Source: Mastigias papua (Eukaryota; Cnidaria; Scyphozoa; Rhizostomeae; Mastigiidae). From it: 64,000 nt of DNA. The notes under the pieces were generated by a model, which saw only the letters and a program-made list of their open reading frames with translations, was not told where the DNA came from and ran no database searches. Where the stretch lies: the NCBI GenBank assembly GCA_964019165.1, contig OZ025275.1:11746530-11810529 (forward strand), in the 5' to 3' direction. Positions 21,163-36,300 of this stretch are shown here, piece after piece (the first letter of the stretch is position 1; each line of letters opens with the position of its first letter). The translations under genes and the position numbers were made by a program.

Positions 21163-22761
21163 ATGGCTTTCCGAAGAACTGTGAAGAACGTTGTACGAAA
21201 CTTCAGTGACATCGAGGTGAAAGTTCGTGAGGCGACGTCGAATGACCCATGGGGGCCTTCCAGCTCGTTGATGGGAGAGATAGCGGATGCCACATACAAC
21301 GTTTCTGCTTTTTCATCTATCATGAGCATGCTGTGGAAGCGGTTGAACGATCATGGCAAGAACTGGCGCCATGTTTACAAATCATTGACTGTGTTGGACT
21401 ACATTATCAAAACTGGGAGCGACCGTGTTGCACAACAATGTCGCGAGAATCTCTTTGCAATCCAAACGTTAAAAGACTTCCAGTTTATCGATAAAGATGG
21501 GAAAGACCAAGGCATGAATGTAAGAGAAAAGTCCAAACAGATAGTGGCACTGCTAAAGGATGACGAGCGGCTAAAGCACGAACGCCAAAGAGCGCTTAAA
21601 GCGAAAGAAAGGTTTGCTCAATCACAGGGTGGAGTAGGTAACAAGAACTTTAGACAAAATAGAAAATTTACATCTCAGTCTGGTGGTACTGGAGATTTTC
21701 GAGGCAGCCAAGATGACAGTTCAATTCCTTCACCGACAAGCTGGGATGTAGGGAGGAAAGACTCGGACAGCCATTCTACGGATGGGAGACTCAGTATGGA
21801 ATATGAGAAAGCTAGGCCATCTAATGAAGCAGAAGAAGAATTGCAGCTGCAGATAGCTTTAGCAATGAGCAAAGAAGAAGCAGAGCAGTCACAAAAACTT
21901 GAAGTAGGAGATGAAAAGCGTCTTGCTCTGGCACTGAAAGAAAGTGGTACACCCCAAAAAGTAGAACCACCACCATCAACTTTATTAGACTTAACTGCAC
22001 CTTCCCCTGGTCCAGTGAGTAGCACAACTACATTTGATCCATGGGCTACTCCATCTAGCCAAATTCATGCTTCCTCTGCACAGCCTGCTTTCAGTTCTCC
22101 AGTAGACAGCCCTTGGTCAGCTCCCCCACCCAACCCAGGGCAAGTACCCTTTTCTACTGCATTCCAACCTGCCCCACCACCTGCTGATCCATGGAATCCA
22201 GCACCAACATCAGCCCATGTAACTCAACAGAGTGACATATGGAGCAGCCCTGCTTCTCAGGCTTCAGACCCTTGGAAACCTGCAGCTCCAACAGTTTCTA
22301 CCATGTCAAATCCATTTGCACCACAATCTGTGACAAATGAAAGTATCAGTAATGGTTTTGATCCAAGAGCCAGTAGTACACACTTGCAGCCCACCTCTAC
22401 TAGTAATCCATTTGATCTTGCATCAGTTGATGAGGCTCTGCCCAAAGCTGATGCACAAACACCTGATTTCTTGGGAAACAATGCAAAGCTTGTGAATCTT
22501 GATGATATTGTTGGGTCAAAAAGTGCAAGTGCAGCCCCAACCAATCCTTTTGCATCAACTATAACACCAAAACCAACAAATCCATTCTCAGTGGAGAAAC
22601 CAAAAGCCAAGTCAATTAATGAACTGCGGTCTGAACAGACTGTGTTTGCACCAGGAAACCCGAACAGTGGCACTCAGTCAAATATACTCCTACCAACCCC
22701 ATTGCTTCCTGATTCAAACACACGGACTGTAAACAGCAATGCAGATCCATTCTATGATTGA
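21163..22761 (+). CDS. EPN: Epsin, clathrin adaptor (single-exon coding sequence)
   Basis: Complete 532-residue epsin. Epsins bind PtdIns(4,5)P2 through the ENTH domain, bend membrane, and link ubiquitinated cargo to clathrin and AP-2. The ENTH domain is residues 10-145 and contains VREATSNDPWGPSSSLM and LNDHGKNWRHVYK, almost as in vertebrates. Two ubiquitin-interacting motifs follow at about 224-241 (EELQLQIALAMSKEE) and 249-262 (DEKRLALALKES). Clathrin-box-like motifs are LLDLT (274) and LVNLD (443). AP-2 binding DPW motifs lie at 292, 342 and 369. EH-domain binding NPF motifs lie at 383, 415, 461 and 473. The start is the first ATG, followed by a typical MAFRRTVKNVV basic helix. I see no intron in the frame; animal epsin genes usually have several. 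The frame is intact, so it could be a functional gene or a recent retrocopy. Confidence 0.97.
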   Translation: MAFRRTVKNVVRNFSDIEVKVREATSNDPWGPSSSLMGEIADATYNVSAFSSIMSMLWKRLNDHGKNWRHVYKSLTVLDYIIKTGSDRVAQQCRENLFAIQTLKDFQFIDKDGKDQGMNVREKSKQIVALLKDDERLKHERQRALKAKERFAQSQGGVGNKNFRQNRKFTSQSGGTGDFRGSQDDSSIPSPTSWDVGRKDSDSHSTDGRLSMEYEKARPSNEAEEELQLQIALAMSKEEAEQSQKLEVGDEKRLALALKESGTPQKVEPPPSTLLDLTAPSPGPVSSTTTFDPWATPSSQIHASSAQPAFSSPVDSPWSAPPPNPGQVPFSTAFQPAPPPADPWNPAPTSAHVTQQSDIWSSPASQASDPWKPAAPTVSTMSNPFAPQSVTNESISNGFDPRASSTHLQPTSTSNPFDLASVDEALPKADAQTPDFLGNNAKLVNLDDIVGSKSASAAPTNPFASTITPKPTNPFSVEKPKAKSINELRSEQTVFAPGNPNSGTQSNILLPTPLLPDSNTRTVNSNADPFYD

Positions 22762-24712
<1,951 letters not shown>

Positions 24713-24732
24713 AGGAACACATTCTCATACTC

Positions 24733-25025
<293 letters not shown>

Positions 25026-25029
25026 TGTT

Positions 25030-25352
<323 letters not shown>

Positions 25353-25420
25353 CTTCTCCGTGGATAGTCTTAACTAACAAGATAGTGCTCAATGTACAAA
25401 ACCAGTACAGAGCAAAGTAT

Positions 25421-25695
<275 letters not shown>

Positions 25696-25713
25696 ATACA
25701 ATCAGTAGCTAGC

Positions 25714-25942
25714 GAGTAACCAGGATTTCTCCTTTTTCGGTGCAAACGGAAAGGTTGATATAATGATCAGAAAAACCAGGAGAAAATTAAAATTTGCCAC
25801 CACCAGGGGATCGAACCAGGGTCTTTCGCATTCCGGGCAAGCGTCGTAACCACTAGACCACAGTGACTTGTTTTAACTCCCCTGGTTTTTTAGCACCTTA
25901 TGGTCACTTTCGGCTTTCGCCTTTATGAAGCAGCTCTAATAC
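25714..25942 (-). mobile_element. tRNA-derived SINE flanked by 18-bp direct repeats
   Basis: On the minus strand a tRNA-like segment at about 25870-25795 has GTGGTCTAGTGGTTACGACG (A-box region) and CCTGGTTCGATCCCCTGGTG (B-box GGTTCGATCCC). The body is flanked by exact direct repeats ATACAATCAGTAGCTAGC at 25696-25713 and 25943-25960. These are read as the target-site duplication of a LINE-mobilised SINE. An inverted 16-mer, TATAATGATCAGAAAA, is also present at 25759-25774, with its complement at about 25962-25977. Confidence 0.75.
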
Positions 25943-25971
25943 ATACAATCAGTAGCTAGCCTTTTCTGATC

Positions 25972-26985
<1,014 letters not shown>

Positions 26986-27165
26986 CATAGCCACCAAATG
27001 TTTCAGAGTCTTGTGTCAGGTCTATTTTCTCCCAACCTAACTGACCAATCATCACGCAAAATGGGCCTAGTTTTAGCATATGTGGTTAGAATCCTGCATG
27101 ATGATTGGTCAATTAGGTTGGGAGAAAATAGACCTGACAGGGTTCTCAAACATTTGGTGGCTATG
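26986..27165. mobile_element. Palindromic MITE, 'CCCAACCTAA' family copy A
   Basis: 180 bp, almost a perfect inverted repeat. The outer arms are CATAGCCACCAAATG (26986-27000) and CATTTGGTGGCTATG (27151-27165). The inner arms contain GGTCTATTTTCTCCCAACCT and its complement. The short centre reads AAAATGGGCCTAGTTTTAGC. Relatives lie at 33218-33408 and 47581-47772. Confidence 0.85.
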
Positions 27166-27314
27166 CTGAGTGGCACATTGAAGTTTCTTACAAACTCATT
27201 GAGACTAGCGCACAGGGTAGCAAACGAGATTCATGCAAGAAGTATAATACTAAGTAGGATAGTAATAAAGAAACATTAAATTTGATGAAATGCAAATTGA
27301 ACCCAAAATATCAC

Positions 27315-30300
27315 TTAAGTTTTCTTCTGTTTGTAACTTGCCTCTTGAAGTTTTGACTGCTGTCTTATTCTTGACGTCATCAACGAACGGCTTTCACTCA
27401 GTGTTTGGTAAAAGCTTTGAATCTCTGCAAGTCTTGATGACAGCTTGTTGAAGACTGTGTTCTAGATTTTTAGAAAGAAATGGGAGTTAACTTATGGAGA
27501 CATGGATGCAGCTATAATCCATAGCTATGGCTTAGCAACTATAGGTTCGATATTTTAGTGCAAGTCTATAACTTCCTGCCATCTGTTGATTCCATGGTCA
27601 ATAAGTAAATGCTTTCAAATGTGTGTGATTTATATACACAATGGCATGGCCTGCCCCTAATCATCTGGAGATGCAAGGCAATGCTGTACTGATGGAGACC
27701 TTAGCAAAACTGATAGTTACAGCAACTCCATTTCCAGACCTTTCTAATGAAGTATTATAACCTAATCAATGATAAATGGATTCATTTAGGACCCATCCAT
27801 AATCTCGTAAACTGAAAGAGTAAGTACTTCAGTAATTTGTCACGCGTGAATTGTTGAAACTAGTTGAAAACCAAACCAGTTTCCTTGTCATAAGTCTGTC
27901 TAATTAATTTCGACATATATCCAGCTTTCCCACCGTATTAATGTAATTTTGATTGTGAAACGTCTACTATTATAAAGTGGTAAATACAGCGTAAAGTTAC
28001 TAAGTGCTTTTTTACTAAGAACCATCTCGTTCTTTATATAAGGTATATCTGGAATTAAGCTAGATTGCCAACACAGTCTTACAACACACTTTAGCTTCTA
28101 CTACATCGCTTATGATCTGTGCCTATTTCAAGGGCAATTTCCAAGAAGATGCTAAACTATAATAAACTGTCACCACGCCTTTGCACAAATGTTTTGCCGA
28201 CCACGCCTTGCGAATCTCCAAAATTGCGCAGGCGTTACCTGTCTGAAGTTACGCTACATGGTGTTAAACGTTTTTTTCTGACATGCTTTGATGTGCTACA
28301 AAAAATATCATAAAGAATGATGATAAAACAGACTTCAGAGCTTTGACCTAATCAAACAATGACCACATTTCCAAGACCAAACTCTCGTTTTCCAAAACCG
28401 CATAGTGTGGCCAAGACCATACTCTGACCACACTAAAATAAGCACCGTTTATGATTCACATGTTCGATGATACTGGTTGTGAACAGAGGTTTATCACAGA
28501 AAAGAACTGATGTCAGCTCAAAAAGAATGTTTTCGTTAATAATTTACTTTCTACCAGCAAAATCATGCAGGACAAACAAACCAAACTTGGCTCAACTGAC
28601 GGTAATGGCGGTGATATAAGTTACAATGATTGATGATGATGACGATGATGATGATGATTATCATCATCATCATCATCATCATATTGATATGTAGTGATGA
28701 TAATAATAATAATGATGATGATTATGATGATCAGTAACGCTAGCCCATACTTAGAGGCCTCAAAAGGGGGTGAGCAGGCACAGAGAGACACTCTCCCTAA
28801 GTTGACAGTGAGCCATTTCGATGGGATTCAGAATTGGGGCAGATGTTGATAACTTGTGGCGAACTGTCCAACCAAGTCCCGTCAGTGAAAAACAGGCTCA
28901 GCCGCTGACACTGCCAAGCAACTGTTCAGGCAACAGAGTGGACTGAGTGAAGCCGACTCAATCATCTATTTAAAACAATTGGCATTCGGTCCACTGACCC
29001 CAGGGTCAGTCCCAGGCCCCATGAGGGGCGTAACGGGAAGTAGTAGAAGAAGAAGAAAAAGAAAAAGAAGAAGATTACGGTGATGACAATGATTAGCTAT
29101 TGATGATGATGATTGATGAAGATGAAGATGAATGATGGTAACTGATGATGATAATGACTGGTAGTAATAATGATTTACAACCAAAGTTGATTATGAAGAC
29201 TAAACATATGGGTCATCTGCTTGAACAATAACTGCATTATCGTTCCTTTGAAAAGCTACATACCAGATTGCAATCTTTCATTGAAAACTTGTGCGTCCAT
29301 AAAATACTGTCGATATTACTTGAAAGCGATCCAAGCTGTTTAGCCAAGTCTGGAAAGCACTCAGCTACATCCCTACAAGATGACGTGTATACTCTTAGCA
29401 AATTAAACCAATATTAAACCACTCTTCTAGTTTAGAGATACCCAGCAAAAGAACAATTGGATAATACTACTTCTTGCATGAGAATGAGCGTTAATTTGCA
29501 CTTTAAGTATATCCTAATATAAACAAACATATGTGCTTGTCTTAATGATGGAGAGATATTTCGAAAAAATGTAGGATTGTGCTTCCCAATAAAGACATTT
29601 ATACCCTGCTCAATTATAGGATTGTCCACTAAATAACAAAAACTACTTCGAGCAACTCAATATGTCAGAGACATTATGATAATGGAGACTGTCTTTTCAA
29701 CTCCCATAATTTACAATGGAAACCTCACTTAACAGGACAGTAGCCTACTCAACAATGCTGATATACGAAGGGCCTCTAGCTACAATAGAGATTAGATATG
29801 AAAGAAACTGGGCTACTAATAAAACAATATAAAAGCCACTACAACCCTGTGTACCCCTGTACGTAACTTCAAAAGTAGATAAAACGAACGTACTGAAAAA
29901 TAACAAATCTCGTTTTCACTTGTTTCTACTGAAGCTCGTACACTAGTCTTGTTTTTCGCTACGCCTCGCTTCGATAACCAAAGTTGCAAGTTAGGTAGTG
30001 CCTAGTCTCTTTTCATCGCGGAATAGAGTTTCGTATTAGTTTAAGGAGGAATATCGACGCACCAATAATGCATTTAAAACGGAAATGGTATTAATGTGGT
30101 ATTTACAACTAATTTGGAAGCAAAACACAGTAAATTATGTACAGGCGCGAGCGGTAAATACGTAATCTCATTCAATCAAAACAGCTGGGCTAATGAATAA
30201 TTCAACACCAGGGAAGAAAATAAATTTGTGCCAAACAAACACAAATGCACATATTTCCCACCGGTTGTTTGACTTTAATGAATGCTATTAAGTTAAAGCA

Positions 30301-33300
30301 GAGCCAGTCTGCTTTATACAATTGTGTGTAAATGTCCTAAATGAAAGAGGAAGACGGCCAATATCCATAATAAAAGAACGCTAGCCAGAACTTCAGCGTC
30401 TGCCAAAAGTTATGGAGCAAGTACCACGATTTACGTCAAAGATGAGCTACAGCACCACCTCCCCCCCCCCCCCCCCGTTTAACAATATTACTTGAGGCAA
30501 ATATGAGTAACTTTATTGATAGGAGGGACACATGTGTGCAATGCTTTGGGATTCGGCTATCGAATAGACACTATAAAGGTATAAAGGGAGGCGGGAGGAG
30601 AAGTGCACATTTTAACTGCTGTCGCAGAAAAGGGGGGAGACAGGAGTTGGAAATTCATATAAATGTATAACTGTTCCAAGTTCTCTTGGCAGACATTGTA
30701 GACTGTCCTGCAAAATACAACCCTGGTACCATGGATAGAAGATGAAGAAGGTGAACGTTCACAATTCGAGACTCATCTATTACCATTCTGATAATAGGGC
30801 GAGAGAGAGACAGCTTCTCACAACATCATCAAATTTAAACGTAGAAGCAAATTCAGGCATATGATGCAGACTGCATTTTCTGCTAAAATATTAGCTGCAT
30901 GTAATTCACTATTGTTTTATTGACTGAACTTAATGCGTTATTGCCAATTAATTGAATGGCCATCCCTGTAATTCTAACAAATATCTATCTACTTACAGAA
31001 GAACTAGTAACACACTGTACAATTCTGCAATACTGTACTCTCACAAAATCTAGAACCCCAAAAAGTCAAACCTAGGTATGGTATGAACTTCTAACTGTGT
31101 AGAAGAGCCTGAAGAAAAGCAGATAAGTAATCCTATGGTATAAGAAAAATTTTGTGATTCTGGCGCAATTTTCCTTTTCCCAGGATAGCGAGTAATTTTT
31201 CCCATGACCAGTCCTCGCGAAGATAGGTACTTTTCATCTGCAATTGCATAATTGACAAAGGTTTAGTTTGAATTACTATGATTCATGTATATGCAACTAT
31301 CATATATCCACTTCCCGGGAGTTAAGTGCATTTTGGTTTTCTCATAAGCAAGTACAGATTATCCTGTAACACAGCAGAATTACACTACTATTAATACATA
31401 AATTCGTATTTTTCTTTATGCATTCTATCAGGGGCCCAAGGGGGACAGGGTAACATTCCCCCAGTTCTCACCAGGATAGCTTTTCTAATTCGTCCAAATT
31501 TCAGTAGATCAAATCGAGTGTGGGATAGGAACTTCCGAACAGAATTGAATTCTTTGCTATTTCAGATCGGCGCTATCTATGACGCTTCTGTGCTATGTGC
31601 CGTTGTATTTGAGATTTGAGGGCGTATTTTCAACGGACGTAGTCTATAAAAGGACAAGTCTCTCTGGAACCCTTCCAGTCTTTGGTGGCTGCCATCACCC
31701 CTACATTCTATAGATCTTACTGCTGACATTTAAGTCATGGAGGACCACCACATGACATAGTCTAGGAGAATACCGCGATATTTTCAATTACTGTTGTATG
31801 CTGGCTGATATTGTTCTCTTTTTATAAGAATCAGATCGTTTTTGAATAAAGGACCGTTCATTATTTATGCCTCAGGTTAGGACTGAAGAGAAACGTTTAT
31901 TCGGGTAATATTGTTTTTGTTATCCAACTTTGTGCACTATAAAAATAATAGTTACCTAACCAATATAGAGCTATTTCTGAATAATTTTCTGAATAAACTT
32001 TATTCACCCAACCTTTGAGAGAACCAAATATATAATACCCAACCTTAATGCTGCCCCAGAAAATCATTTACCCAACCTATTTCTCTTCACCTCCAACCTA
32101 AGACATATATAAAGAGCGATCTTTAAGTTCAATATTCTTAATTTGTTGACAAGTTTAGACTCAAATGTTCTCAACATTGGAATTCTGATGTTTATTGACA
32201 ATGCCACCTGAATTTGCTAGCCAAAAACGTGGGTAGTTGAGTGCTTGTTAAAATTCCCATCTGAAGCTGAGAAAATCACTACAATGTTCCTTCTTGTTGG
32301 CAAATCGAGCCACAGTGTTCTTAGTACGAGTGCACTCAGGAAAGAACGACCTATATCAGCCAAATTTTCACTATGTTGATGATTCCATTCTCCCAATTTT
32401 CCTTGTGGGTGCGGCTTATCTTCCAACAACTAAGGTACACCAGATACCTCATTAAATATTCCTAAGTATTACCAGGTGCAAATAATGGTCACACCTCCAT
32501 CGGAATTCAAATTTAAAAGAAAAATTGCTTTTTTTGTCGATTAATTTTTCAGTTTGAATTATGCCGCTCTTTTCTGAGACAGTACAACAATGACAGATCA
32601 TAGACATGTAGCCTTGTGAACTGTGCTCTTTACTTGAGGAATACTCTACTCAAAATTAATTTATTTTCATCTACACTCGTTTCAGCCAATAATAGATAGT
32701 AAGAGGACGATTGGCTTTTCGACTGTGCGCTCTTTTTTCTAAAATTCATTTCCGCAACAAAGGTCTACACATCCTTGTCCTCTAACACAGTCACACAATT
32801 ACGTATTCAGAGAATCGATGTAGAAAAAGTCACAGGGGCTGAACAACCTTAGAAATTTTATTTATCGCAAAATACTGTTACTCTACAAATCTAAGTCGTA
32901 TTTGCCTTAAACACAAAGTAAATGAGCCGGTATTTATCAGAATATCATATATCTACGATTTTATAATATACAATCCTGTCTACATGAAAGAAAATTGAAC
33001 GTATGTACGATACGCCTAGCGTTTGCACGATAACCACGGGAGCCATCCCAGTCTTGATTTGCTATTTGTGCTATTTTGGACCTGCTATATGTACGATTCC
33101 ATTAGGATCCTCTCTGTTTTTGAGTTATTCCAAACTGAAACGTTCCATATTCTTTCCTGTAAACAGGCTTTCGATCTAGTAAAAGGTATACACTAGTATA
33201 GGGCATTGGATATGCTAGCATAGCAGCCAAGCGCTTGAAAGCTCTGATCAGGTCTATTTTCTCCCAACCTAATTGACCAATCATCATGCAAAATGGGCAG

Positions 33301-36300
33301 AAATTTAGTCGTGAAATATGTGTGTGGTCAGAACCCTTCATGATGATTGATCAATTAGGTTGGGGGAAAGTAGACTTGATCAGATCTCTCAAAACATTTG
33401 CAGCTATTCCGGATATGCTCGCATTGGTTTTAACAACGCGTAACGGGAACTGCGTAGCATACAAAATCACGATCAATGTTTCAGATACTATAGAGAATTA
33501 TCAAATCATGGCCTTAAACAGATCACTTAGTATACTCCCAACTGCTGCACATTCTACCACATCTTGTTGCAATAATGTTACCAGGAAAGAGAGCCGATGG
33601 ACTGGAATTGATGACCCAAGATCTGACTGAACAAACCCAATGTAAGCAATATTTGAAGCACCGCCCCCCTCTTTTAAATCTTGACATTTCTCCCATGACT
33701 GAGGTAGTACTTTTGGTCATCCACTATTAATAAACTGACCTCTTTCTAAGACAATGAATTAACATAGTTCAGAAACACGGAGAGTTGAATGCAGTTTCAG
33801 TTCTATTGTGGCCTACCAATACGGAAAGTCGGCTGAAGAAATATTCAACCGAGATAGGCATTAAAAAGTGCTAAACCAGATAACGTAAATGACTAATTTT
33901 CGGGCAACATCATTCGATCTACATCATCAGCCTATAATAAGTTATGAATACATCAGTTGAGTTCAAATATTTCAAACAGAAGGAAAATGGCTTTTGTCGG
34001 GCATGTCTGGCAAAATATTATATTTAAAGGGCTCACTAGTTGGCTCCGTGTACGGAAACAGCAACCGAGGTAGAACCAAAGGTCAGATGTAGCGATAACA
34101 TCAGTGAATACGGAGGAAGTCGGAATTTTATTCATTTGCATCGGCTAGAATAGGATGGAGTTGCTGGCCACGACTGCCGATGATGATCGACACTCCATGC
34201 TACCTGATATAAGTTGAAAAGAACGCAAACTGTTTCATCCAAATAATTGCTTTGAGTGTTCGGTATCTACAAGGGTAGCTATTGTAATATGTTCAAGATA
34301 TCGATGCCAGCAATAAAAAACAAGTACATGTACCGAAATCTGTAACATTTCATCCTCAAACAGCTTCCTTTATCAATTCATGCCATCATTAAATAGCTCG
34401 AAGGTACGAGGTACGAAAATGGACCCGAGCTTTCCACATCTGACCCATGTTTAGCATTTTAGCCGTTTTTGCATGACTACAAAGTGTTCATCTGTCTCAG
34501 TTATGTATTGCTTTGGGTCCTACTTTGAGTTGACGCATTCAAACGAATGGAGCATGATGTGCGCAGTGTAGAAGCCATTTCTTCACTTACAGCGCCAGTC
34601 ACAACAGACTGGAGGGAGGGAAATTTCAGCGGACCACGCCCTTTTGGTAATACGTCCTTCAGTACAGCGTACAATAAAATATGGAACCTGAGGACCACAA
34701 ACAGCAGTGATATGATACAAAGAGAGCATTTGCTAGAAATCTCCCAACTTTCTGAATCTCCCACTGACTGAAAAGGAAGATCATCAGGCTGCTTGTTTGT
34801 GCTGGCGATAACAATAGGCGAAACGTTATCGTTCAATGTCTATGCGACGAAATTAAACTATGATTGCTTCAAAACGAATCAGTGCCAGGCAACTTGACAT
34901 GCGAATGATAATGGTCACTCCTTACACATTGTAGATTATGAAACGGGAAGTGTGTCAGATGGTCTGACTGTGCTAGTAATAGTAAGAGGAAACACCTCAT
35001 TGTCTACGCGACAAAACTTACTGAAAATGAATTTTCTGACGACGCTGTTACCATAGCCAAATATAACAGCATTAATAGCCGCATTGCTGAATACTATAAT
35101 GTAAGACCAATACGCCATGGCATTCAAAAATAGCGGAGGATTGACTTTTTTATTGAATTTATAATACGACCATGCAGCTGAGCATATATTGTAAGGCAAA
35201 TATAAGACCAGTAATGCACCGAGAACAAACCGAATTGTCTTCGTCGCTGACACTTCCTTTTTCGTTTCTCGGCTAGTTGATTCGTTTGTTCCCAGCTCTT
35301 CGAGCATTTTTCTAAACTTCTCGGTGTGGACAGCAATCTTGCGGAAAACCAACGAATACAAAAAGAACATGAGAGAGACTCCGGCCAGGTCTGACAAGTT
35401 AAGTGTCACCTGCAACCAAAACGCAGGAAAAGCTATCGCGATGTAGCCGATTAATGCCGAGCAAACGAAACTAACAACAGTGACAAGCTTCATCCGAAAG
35501 CCATTCATGAATTGGTTGTACTTGTTCAGTTTCGTTACGTGTATATATCTGTCCACAGAGATGCTCATGAGCATAAAGAATGAGAAATAGGCTAACACAA
35601 AAGCAATGTACTGCATAAACAGTTCAAAAGCACAGCTCCGAATGGTATCCTTGAGGCATACCATAACCACGATAAGTGGTAAAACAAATAGTCCCGTGCA
35701 AAGATCAGATACGTTCATGATTAAGATAAATTTGTTGGTAATGGTCGTCAGCTGCTGTGTCTTCAATAGGCCGTATATAAGGGTAGAGTTTGCTATGATC
35801 GTTATTGGTGAAAGAATTCCTGTGACTACGGCCCAGGCTGTCAAGTGTGACCAAGGCATGTCTAAGGGCCATAAAGATGCACAATAATAGGGGTGGCTGG
35901 CTGTTATATTAGTTGCCGTTGCGTTGGCCATTACTGTAACACTGCTTTATTGTAAATCTTAGTAAGAAATCTACAGCAAATCAACCAATTAGAAAGTCAA
36001 CCACTGTACAGGAAACAGAAACAAAACGAAGGCAGCTCATTGATAGGGGGCGGTGCGAACTCTCTCATGAGTTTTTGAAACTACACTTCCTTCGGTAGAT
36101 GTACTTATATCTAATGACTCTCTAATGACTGTTCACTAGAGCCAAAATCCGATAATGTACTTTCCATCAACTTTATACTTTTCTATGCTGAGCCTTTCCC
36201 TTCATCAATATAACATTCAGTGCCGATATTTTCTCTGGCTAGTGTTAAACTATAGTTGAGAAATGATTATATTCACCCGATGGCTGTTCAGTTGCAGTCA

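Noticed and set aside
25795..25870. A functional tRNA gene
   Set aside because: A and B boxes are present but the acceptor and anticodon stems do not pair properly. The segment is also the head of a longer unit flanked by a target duplication.
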